Shown here: in pieces, positions 58,077 to 64,000 of the stretch
Numbering within the stretch: position 1 is the stretch's first letter
How the letters are laid out: the number at the start of each line of letters is the position of its first letter
Source of the DNA: Pseudomonas denitrificans (nom. rej.)
GTDB taxonomy: Bacteria > Pseudomonadota > Gammaproteobacteria > Pseudomonadales > Pseudomonadaceae
Reading direction: 5' to 3'
NCBI RefSeq assembly: GCF_008807415.1
Contig: NZ_CP043626.1
Span: 1,550,001-1,614,000, forward strand
Length of the DNA stretch: 64,000 nucleotides
Made by a program: the position numbers and the translations under genes
Notes under the pieces: generated by a model
What the model saw: only the letters and a program-made list of their open reading frames with translations
Told to the model about the DNA's origin: nothing
Database searches by the model: none

Positions 58077-59231
58077 TCAGGACTGGGCTTCGCGGATCAT
58101 GTTGCGGGCGATGATCACCTGCTGGATCTGGGTGGTGCCCTCGTAGAGTCGGAACAGGCGGACGTCGCGGTAGAAGCGCTCGATGGCGTACTCGCTGACG
58201 TAGCCGGCGCCGCCGTGGATCTGTACGCAGCGGTCGGCCACGCGGCCGCACATCTCGGTGGCGAACATCTTCGCGCAGGAGGCCTCGGTGCTGACGTTGC
58301 GTCCCTCATCGCGCTTGCGTGCGGCGTCCAGCACCATGCAGCGGGCGGCGTAGATCTCGGCCTTGCTGTCGGCCAGCATTGCCTGGATCAGCTGGAACTC
58401 GGCGATCGGCTGGCCGAACTGCTTGCGCTCCAGGGCGTATTGCAGCGCATCGGCGAGCATGCGCTCGGCGGCGCCGACGCTCAGCGCGGCGATGTGCAGG
58501 CGGCCCTTGTCGAGCACTTTCATCGCGGTCTTGAAGCCCACGCCCTCGACGCCGCCGATCAGTTGGCTGGCGGGGATGCGCACGTTGTCGAAGATCACGT
58601 CACTGGTGTGCGCGCCTTTCTGGCCCATCTTGTGGTCCGGCTTGCCCAGGGAAATGCCCGGGGTGCCGCGCTCGACGATGAACGCGCTGATGCCGCCGGA
58701 GCCCTTGATCGCCGGGTTGGTGCGGGCCATCACGGTATAGATGCCGGCATGCGGGGCGTTGGTGATGAAGCGCTTGGTGCCGTTGAGCACGTAGAAGTCG
58801 CCATCGCGCACGGCGGTGGTTTTCAGCGAGGCGGCATCGGAGCCCGAGTCCGGCTCGGTCAGGCAGAAGGCACTGAGCAGTTCGCCGCTGGCGAGCCTGG
58901 GCAGGTAGTGGGCTTTCTGCTCCGGCGTGCCGTCGATCAGGATGCCGATGGAACCGATGCCGTTGTTGGTGCCGATGTAGGAGCGGAAGGCGGGGGAGGT
59001 GCGGCCGAGTTCGAAGGTGATGTTCACCTCTTCTTCCATGGTCGCGCCCAGGCCGCCGAACTCTTCGGGGATGGTCAGGCCGAACAGGCCCATCTCGCGC
59101 ATCTGCTGGACGATGTCCTGCGGGATCGCGTCGGTCTCGGCGACCTCGTTCTCCCGCGGGATCAGCACTTCGCCGACGAACTGGTGGATGGAATCCAGAA
59201 GTATCTGCAGCGTTTCTGGGTCTCGGATCAT
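58077..59231 (-). CDS. Acyl-CoA dehydrogenase
   Basis: 384-aa flavoenzyme introducing the alpha-beta double bond into an acyl-CoA, electrons going to ETF. FAD/substrate motifs: AFCLTEPDSGSDAASLKTTA and RFITNAPHAGIYTVMARTN; the C-terminal QIHGGAGYVSEYAIERFYRD is followed by Glu363 in LYEGTTQIQQ, the usual catalytic base. RBS GAGGAG selects the ATG at 59231 (a GTG 6 bp earlier is possible). Context of IclR, MFS and beta-oxidation genes suggests a dicarboxylyl-CoA substrate; that is inference. Confidence 0.9.
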   Translation of the reverse strand: MIRDPETLQILLDSIHQFVGEVLIPRENEVAETDAIPQDIVQQMREMGLFGLTIPEEFGGLGATMEEEVNITFELGRTSPAFRSYIGTNNGIGSIGILIDGTPEQKAHYLPRLASGELLSAFCLTEPDSGSDAASLKTTAVRDGDFYVLNGTKRFITNAPHAGIYTVMARTNPAIKGSGGISAFIVERGTPGISLGKPDHKMGQKGAHTSDVIFDNVRIPASQLIGGVEGVGFKTAMKVLDKGRLHIAALSVGAAERMLADALQYALERKQFGQPIAEFQLIQAMLADSKAEIYAARCMVLDAARKRDEGRNVSTEASCAKMFATEMCGRVADRCVQIHGGAGYVSEYAIERFYRDVRLFRLYEGTTQIQQVIIARNMIREAQS

Positions 59232-59290
59232 GTGCACTCCTCAAAAGGCCCGCGAGCGGGCCTGTCTTCCGAGGCACCGTCACCCGAGAT

Positions 59291-60157
59291 TCAGCGAGCG
59301 GCGGCACCTATGTTGTTGACCATGTTGATCAGGCGGGGCCCGATGTCGTCCTCGAGCTTCTCGCGTGTCAGCTGGAAGCTCGGGCCGCCGCAGTTGAAGG
59401 CCAGGAGCCCGTACTGCGGATGTACCAAGGGCACGGCGACGGAGTTGACGTCGCGGTGCCATTCGCCGATCGACAGGCAGTAGCCGTAATCGGTGAAGTC
59501 CCTGAAAGCACGGTCCAGACCCTTGCGGATGGCCGGCCAGTTTTCCGGTTCGCGCTGGCGAACGTGGTCGAGCAGGAATTCCCGCTCGTTCTCCGGCATC
59601 GCCGCGAGGCACGCGCGGCCCACCGAGCTCGCCGCCAGCGGCAGGTAACTGCCGATCTGCCGGCGCATCGTCATGTTTCCCTGGCCCTGCACGACGTCCA
59701 CGTAGACCATCTGCAGGCGGTCGCGGGCGGCCATGGCCACCGCCGCCTGGGCGTGGTTGGCCAGTTCCTCCATCAGCGGATGGGCCACCGCGCGGATCGA
59801 CAGGTTCGACAGCATCGCGTAGCCGAAACCCAGCACGCCGACGTCCAGCTGGTACTTGCCTGAATGCACCTCGCGCTTGAGGCAACCCAGGCGCATCAGG
59901 GTGTTGGTCAGGCGTGTCACGGTCGGCTTGGGCAGGTCGGTCTTGCGCGACAGGTCCTGGTTGCTCAGCACGTTTTCCCGTGGCGTGAAGCAACGCAGGA
60001 TCTCCAGGCCGCGAGCCAGGGCCGTCACGAACTGGCCGCTGTTTTCCTCTTCGCTCAGTGCCGTGGCGGGGTCATACAGTCCCCGTTCCAGCAGGCCGAT
60101 CTCACCTTCGTTTTTCGTCGGCGCAGCCGAGTCCATCTCCGTCTTGTTGCGGCGCAT
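59291..60157 (-). CDS. IclR-family transcriptional regulator
   Basis: 288 aa with a long N-terminal extension (about 45 residues) before the winged HTH (ALARGLEILRCFTPRENVLS, then TDLPKPTVTRLTNTLMRLG) and a C-terminal effector domain (VAMAARDRLQMVYVDVVQG, RRQIGSYLPLAASSVGRACLA). Close relatives control aromatic and dicarboxylic acid catabolism. Divergent from the enoyl-CoA hydratase gene; two copies of a 17-bp palindrome between them, one 43 bp from this gene start, are the likely operators. Upstream in-frame GTG at 60175 is an alternative. Confidence 0.9.
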   Translation of the reverse strand: MRRNKTEMDSAAPTKNEGEIGLLERGLYDPATALSEEENSGQFVTALARGLEILRCFTPRENVLSNQDLSRKTDLPKPTVTRLTNTLMRLGCLKREVHSGKYQLDVGVLGFGYAMLSNLSIRAVAHPLMEELANHAQAAVAMAARDRLQMVYVDVVQGQGNMTMRRQIGSYLPLAASSVGRACLAAMPENEREFLLDHVRQREPENWPAIRKGLDRAFRDFTDYGYCLSIGEWHRDVNSVAVPLVHPQYGLLAFNCGGPSFQLTREKLEDDIGPRLINMVNNIGAAAR

Positions 60158-60199
60158 GGTAGAACCCCTATTCACGGAAAATCAATAAAATAAAATACA

Positions 60200-60216
60200 G
60201 TTTCGTCAGGCGAAAT
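60200..60216. promoter_or_regulatory. IclR operator candidate, copy 1
   Basis: GTTTCGTC-A-GGCGAAAT, 43 bp upstream of the iclR-type start codon; identical to copy 2 except for two bases in the right arm. Likely autoregulatory site. Confidence 0.72.
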
Positions 60217-60362
60217 TGTAATGGGTCTGGACTGGTTAGTACAGGCGTACCCTTAAAAATATTCAAAGCCGCGTATTTAAAGGCTTTTAGAGGGTGTGTC
60301 GATCTTCACCGTTTACAGGCTGGATGAGGTGTCACTATGATGAAATCGAAATACGGAATGTA

Positions 60363-60379
60363 GTTTCGTCAGACGAAAC
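60363..60379. promoter_or_regulatory. IclR operator candidate, copy 2 (perfect dyad)
   Basis: GTTTCGTC-A-GACGAAAC, a perfect 8-bp dyad around one base, 21 bp upstream of the enoyl-CoA hydratase start. Size and symmetry fit IclR-family operators. Confidence 0.78.
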
Positions 60380-60400
60380 AGCTAAGAGGTCAGAGCTCCA

Positions 60401-61177
60401 ATGAATACCAGCGTGGTTCATCTCGATATCCAGGCCGATGGTGTGGCGGTCGTCCGCATCGACCGACCGGAAGCCAAGAACGCCTTGAATGCTGCCGTGC
60501 GCCAGCAGCTGGCCGAGCACTTCCGTACCCTGAGCGATAATCGCAACGTTCGCGCGGTGGTGCTGACCGGGGGAGAGGAGTGCTTCGTCGCCGGGGCGGA
60601 CATCCGCGAATTCGCCCAGGCCAGCCCCATCGAGATGTACCGCCGCCATACCGAGCTGCTGTGGGAGGCCATCTCGCGCTGCCCGAAGCCGGTGATCGCC
60701 GCCGTGAATGGCTTCGCCCTGGGCGGCGGCTGCGAGCTGGCGATGCACTGCGACATCATCGTCGCCGGTGAGTCGGCACGTTTCGGCCAGCCGGAAGTGA
60801 AGCTCGGGCTGATGCCCGGCGCGGGTGGCACCCAGCGGCTGATCCGCGCCGTGGGCAAGTTCCAGGCGATGCGCATTGCCCTGACCGGCTGCCTGATCAA
60901 GGCGCCGGAAGCCCTGGCCATCGGCATGCTCAGCGAGGTGGTGGAAGATGCGCGCACGCTGCCCCGCGCGCTGGAGCTGGCCGCCGAGATCGCCGCGCTG
61001 CCGCCGCTGGCCGTGGCGCAGATCAAGGAAGTGATGCTCGCCGGCGCCGACCTGCCGCTGGAGAGCGCCCTGACCCTGGAGCGCAAGGCCTTCCAGCTGC
61101 TGTTCGATTCGCAGGACCAGAAGGAGGGCGCCGCCGCCTTCCTGGAAAAACGCAAAGCCAGTTTCCTGGGGGAATGA
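60401..61177 (+). CDS. Enoyl-CoA hydratase
   Basis: 258-aa crotonase. The oxyanion-hole strand is FVAGADIREFAQASP, and the two catalytic glutamates lie in GGGCELAMHCD and FGQPEVKLGLMPGAGGTQRL. Length is typical, closest in look to PaaF-type hydratases. Its TGA overlaps the next gene start (ATGA), so hydratase and dehydrogenase are translationally coupled. First gene of the rightward unit, right behind the operator palindrome. Confidence 0.9.
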   Translation: MNTSVVHLDIQADGVAVVRIDRPEAKNALNAAVRQQLAEHFRTLSDNRNVRAVVLTGGEECFVAGADIREFAQASPIEMYRRHTELLWEAISRCPKPVIAAVNGFALGGGCELAMHCDIIVAGESARFGQPEVKLGLMPGAGGTQRLIRAVGKFQAMRIALTGCLIKAPEALAIGMLSEVVEDARTLPRALELAAEIAALPPLAVAQIKEVMLAGADLPLESALTLERKAFQLLFDSQDQKEGAAAFLEKRKASFLGE

Positions 61178-62715
61178 GCATGACCCTTTCTTTCCACATC
61201 GAGCGCATGGCCATCGTCGGCACCGGCGTCATGGGCAGCGGCATCGCCCAGATCGCCGCCCAGGCCGGCATCCAGGTGAAACTCTTCGACGCCCGTGACG
61301 GCGCCGCACAAACCGCCCGCGACAACCTCGGCCGGACCCTCGCCAAACTGGCGGAGAAGGGCAAGATCACCACCGCCGAGGCCGACGCCACCCTGGCGCG
61401 CCTGCTGGTCGCCGGCTCCCTGAGCGAGCTGGCGGATTCCGACCTGGTGGTCGAAGCGATCATCGAGCGCCTGGATGCCAAGCAGGCGCTGCTGGCCGAG
61501 CTGGAAGCCGTGGTCAGTGCCGAGTGCATTCTCGCGACCAATACCTCGTCGCTGTCGGTCACCAGCATCGCCCGTGGCTGCCAGCATCCGCAGCGGGTGG
61601 CAGGCTTCCACTTCTTCAACCCGGTGCCGCTGATGAAAGTGGTCGAGGTGATCGACGGCCTGGCCAGTGATCCGCAGGTCGGCGACAGCCTGGTGGCGCT
61701 GGCCGCGCGCATGGGCCATCGCGGCATCCGCGCCAAGGACACCCCCGGCTTCATCATCAACCACGCCGGCCGCGCCTACAGCACCGAGGCGCTGCAGATG
61801 CTCAAGGAAGCCATCGCCGAACCGGCCGACATCGACCGCATCCTGCGCGAGGGCCTGGGCTTCCGCATGGGCCCGCTGGAATTGTTCGACCTGACTGCGC
61901 TGGATGTTTCCCATCCGGTGATCGAGTCCATCTACAACCAGTTCTACCAGGAGCCGCGCTATCGCCCGGCGGCGCTGACCCGGCAGATGCTCGAGGCCGG
62001 TTTCGTCGGGCGCAAGGTCGGGCGCGGCTTCTATCGCTATGCCGACGGCAAGATGATCGATGCGCCCGCTCCGCAACCGGTGCCGAACGTGGCCGCCCTG
62101 CCGCCGGTGTGGATCGGTGCGGAGAACGACCAGGATCGCGAACTGCTCGGCGAACTGCTGAAGAAGCTTGGCGCGACCCTGGAGCAGGGCGCCCGGCCAA
62201 GCAGCGAGGCGCTGTGCCTGCTGGCTCCCTATGGCGTTGACGCCACCACGGCGTGCCAGAGCTTCGCTACCGACCCGGCGCGTACCCTGTGCATCGACCT
62301 GCTGCTGGATCTGCAACGCCACCGCTGCCTGATGCAGAACCCGGCGACCTCCAGCGCCATGCGCGACGCCGCCCATGCGCTGCTGGCGGCTGACGGCGTG
62401 GGCGTCACCGTCATCAATGACAGCGTCGGCTTCGTCGCCCAGCGCGTACTGGCGCTGATCGTCAACCTGGCTGGCGACATCGTCCAGCAGCGCATCGCCA
62501 GCGTCGATGACCTCGACGAAGGTGTGCGCCGTGGCCTGGGTTACCCGCAGGGCCCGCTGGCCTGGGGCGACAGCGTCGGCCCGGCGCGCCTGCTGAGCAT
62601 TCTCGAACGCATGACCGGCCTGACCGGCGACGCCCGCTATCGCCCCGGCCCCTGGCTGCGCCGCCGCGCCGCGCTGGGGTTGTCGCTGCGCCATGCCGAC
62701 CCCGCGCTGGGCTGA
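61174..62715 (+). CDS. 3-hydroxyacyl-CoA dehydrogenase (PaaH-like)
   Basis: 513-aa NAD-dependent enzyme. The Rossmann motif is MAIVGTGVMGSGIAQIAAQAG near residue 12; the catalytic His is in RVAGFHFFNPVPLMKVVEVI and the partner Glu in AIIERLDAK-like context. A second 3HCDH C-terminal domain repeat (VTVINDSVGFVAQRVLALIVN) makes it longer than the single-domain 280-aa enzymes, as in PaaH. ATG at 61174 overlaps the previous stop; an ATG 6 bp later is also possible. Confidence 0.9.
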   Translation: MSMTLSFHIERMAIVGTGVMGSGIAQIAAQAGIQVKLFDARDGAAQTARDNLGRTLAKLAEKGKITTAEADATLARLLVAGSLSELADSDLVVEAIIERLDAKQALLAELEAVVSAECILATNTSSLSVTSIARGCQHPQRVAGFHFFNPVPLMKVVEVIDGLASDPQVGDSLVALAARMGHRGIRAKDTPGFIINHAGRAYSTEALQMLKEAIAEPADIDRILREGLGFRMGPLELFDLTALDVSHPVIESIYNQFYQEPRYRPAALTRQMLEAGFVGRKVGRGFYRYADGKMIDAPAPQPVPNVAALPPVWIGAENDQDRELLGELLKKLGATLEQGARPSSEALCLLAPYGVDATTACQSFATDPARTLCIDLLLDLQRHRCLMQNPATSSAMRDAAHALLAADGVGVTVINDSVGFVAQRVLALIVNLAGDIVQQRIASVDDLDEGVRRGLGYPQGPLAWGDSVGPARLLSILERMTGLTGDARYRPGPWLRRRAALGLSLRHADPALG

Positions 62716-62748
62716 CGCCCGGCGTCCACCTCTTTCAAGGAGACCTCC

Positions 62749-63951
62749 ATGCTCAATGCCTTTATCTACGCCGGCCTGCGCACCCCCTTCGGGCGCCATG
62801 GCGGCGCCCTGGCCCCGGTACGCCCGGACGATCTGATCGCCCAGGTGATCCGCGAGCTGCTGGCCCGCACCAGCGTGCCCGGTGAAGCCATCGAGGACGT
62901 GATCCTCGGCAACACCAACCAGGCCGGCGAAGACAGCCGCAATATCGCCCGCCATGCCGCGCTGCTCGCCGGCCTGCCGGTGACCGTACCGGGACAGACG
63001 GTGAACCGCCTGTGCGCCAGCGGCCTGGCGGCCGTCATCGACGCGGCGCGTGCCGTGACCTGTGGCGAAGGCGAGCTGTTCGTCGCTGGCGGCGTGGAAA
63101 GCATGTCCCGCGCGCCCTTCGTCATGGCCAAGGCCGAGGCCGCCTACAGCCGCGACCTGACGGTGTTCGACAGCACCATCGGCGCGCGCTTCCCCAACCC
63201 GAAGATCATCGCCGGGTTCGGCAACGACAGCATGCCGGAGACCGGCGACAACGTAGCCCGCGAGTTCGGCATCAGCCGCGAGCAGGCCGACCGTTTCGCC
63301 GCGCGCTCCCAGGCCAACTATGAAGCCGCCCGCGAGGCCGGTTTCTTCGCCGGGGAAATCCTCCCGGTCAGCGTGCCTACTGGGCGCAAGACGCCGCCGA
63401 ACGTGGTCGAGCAGGACGAACATCCGCGTCCGTCTTCCGATGAAGCCGCGCTGGCGCGCCTGAAACCCTTGTCCGAAGGCGGCGTGGTCACCGCCGGCAA
63501 TGCCTCTGGCGTCAACGATGGCGCGGCCGCGCTGCTGATCGGCTCGGCTGCGGCGGGCGAACGCCACGGCCTCAAGCCGCTGGCACGGATTCTCTCGGCA
63601 GCGGCGGTCGGCGTGGAGCCACGCATCATGGGCGTCGGCCCGGTGGAGGCGATCAACAAGGCGCTTACCCGCGCCGAACTGACCCTCGCCGACATGGACA
63701 TCATCGAGATCAACGAGGCCTTCGCCTCCCAGGTGCTCGGCTGCCTGCACGGCCTGGGCGTGGACTTCGACGATGCGCGGGTCAACCCCAACGGCGGCGC
63801 CATCGCCGTCGGCCACCCGCTGGGCGCTTCCGGCGCGCGGCTGGCGCTGAGCGTCGCGCGACAACTGCAGCGCAGTGGTCAACGCTATGCGGTTATCAGC
63901 CTGTGCATCGGTGTGGGCCAGGGGCTCGCCATGGTTATCGAGCGCGCGTAA
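62749..63951 (+). CDS. Thiolase (3-oxoadipyl-CoA/acetyl-CoA acyltransferase)
   Basis: 400-aa thiolase. Active-site Cys in VNRLCASGLAAVI (about residue 89), His in GGAIAVGHPLGASG and the second Cys in SLCIGVGQGLAMV; INEAFASQVLG is the family NEAFA motif. AFIYAGLRTPFGRHGGALA resembles PcaF/PaaJ 3-oxoadipyl-CoA thiolases more than fatty-acid FadA. AAGGAGA lies before the ATG. Cleavage of 3-oxoadipyl-CoA to succinyl-CoA and acetyl-CoA would close the proposed dicarboxylate route. Confidence 0.9.
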   Translation: MLNAFIYAGLRTPFGRHGGALAPVRPDDLIAQVIRELLARTSVPGEAIEDVILGNTNQAGEDSRNIARHAALLAGLPVTVPGQTVNRLCASGLAAVIDAARAVTCGEGELFVAGGVESMSRAPFVMAKAEAAYSRDLTVFDSTIGARFPNPKIIAGFGNDSMPETGDNVAREFGISREQADRFAARSQANYEAAREAGFFAGEILPVSVPTGRKTPPNVVEQDEHPRPSSDEAALARLKPLSEGGVVTAGNASGVNDGAAALLIGSAAAGERHGLKPLARILSAAAVGVEPRIMGVGPVEAINKALTRAELTLADMDIIEINEAFASQVLGCLHGLGVDFDDARVNPNGGAIAVGHPLGASGARLALSVARQLQRSGQRYAVISLCIGVGQGLAMVIERA

Positions 63952-63973
63952 GCGCGCCTGCGAGGAATTGAAG

Positions 63974-64000
63974 ATGGGTGCTTTGAGCGGATACCGCGTA
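63974..64000 (+). CDS. Start of a probable CaiB/BaiF (family III) CoA transferase, partial
   Basis: The nine codons present read MGALSGYRV after GAGG-AATTGAAG; this is the usual beginning of CaiB/BaiF acyl-CoA transferases (GxRVLDL). A CoA transferase would supply the activation step of the pathway. The window ends here, so the call rests on little. Confidence 0.55.

Noticed and set aside
60418-63882. A 1154-codon open frame on the - strand opposite the beta-oxidation genes
   Set aside because: It is the antisense shadow of three well-recognised genes; composition is Ala/Arg/Gly/His/Gln-rich without domains, as expected from high-GC codon bias.

Overview
The window is high-GC chromosomal DNA from a Pseudomonas of the aeruginosa lineage. 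The best markers are an nfxB-mexC-mexD efflux locus whose proteins read as close relatives of the P. aeruginosa ones, a CapB-type cold-shock protein, and many LysR/MFS/oxidoreductase modules separated by Pseudomonas-style REP hairpins. No rRNA, tRNA, CRISPR array, prophage or transposase was recognised.

Layout. 0-4.3 kb: mexD (runs off the left edge), mexC and divergent nfxB with a perfect 20-bp palindrome between them. 4.4-5.8 kb: SulP anion transporter. 6.1-23.5 kb: a surface-adhesin region with a 1517-aa pertactin-type autotransporter, a two-partner secretion operon (2401-aa exoprotein with about 17 MBG repeats, its TpsB pore and a 68-aa protein), and two paralogous regulators at its borders with REC-HTH-PAS-kinase-like architecture. 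Both regulators carry Glu where the REC phosphoacceptor Asp should be. 23.6-27.5 kb: DUF2938, MFS, tautomerase, SDR and LysR genes. 27.7-30.1 kb: orphan TonB-dependent receptor with an STN domain. 30.5-37.5 kb: small housekeeping and hypothetical genes. 37.5-38.9 kb: a BRO-N (antirepressor-like) gene flanked by direct copies of a composite REP cluster, the second copy carrying a fragment of the BRO gene 3' end. 38.9-42.2 kb: LysR, MFS and nitrilase. 42.2-49.8 kb: aldo-keto reductases, alcohol and quinone dehydrogenases with LysR regulators, and an SMP-30-like protein. 49.9-51.4 kb: sRNA candidate and an EAL-domain protein. 51.8-55.8 kb: trehalose operon otsB-GH15-otsA. 56-56.6 kb: a 55-aa gene and a cold-shock gene. 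56.7-64 kb: an IclR-controlled acyl-CoA beta-oxidation cluster (MFS, acyl-CoA dehydrogenase, IclR, then divergent enoyl-CoA hydratase, 3-hydroxyacyl-CoA dehydrogenase, thiolase and the start of a probable CaiB/BaiF CoA transferase). It resembles dicarboxylate (adipate-type) catabolism, and two copies of one 17-bp palindrome lie in the divergent promoter.

The sequence shows eight frameshifts in seven otherwise intact genes. Every one is a loss of a single base, and seven lie in short G or C runs (usually four where five are needed). I therefore treat these genes as intact and probably affected by homopolymer under-calling, although true inactivation cannot be excluded from sequence alone. Corrected lengths are given in the entries.
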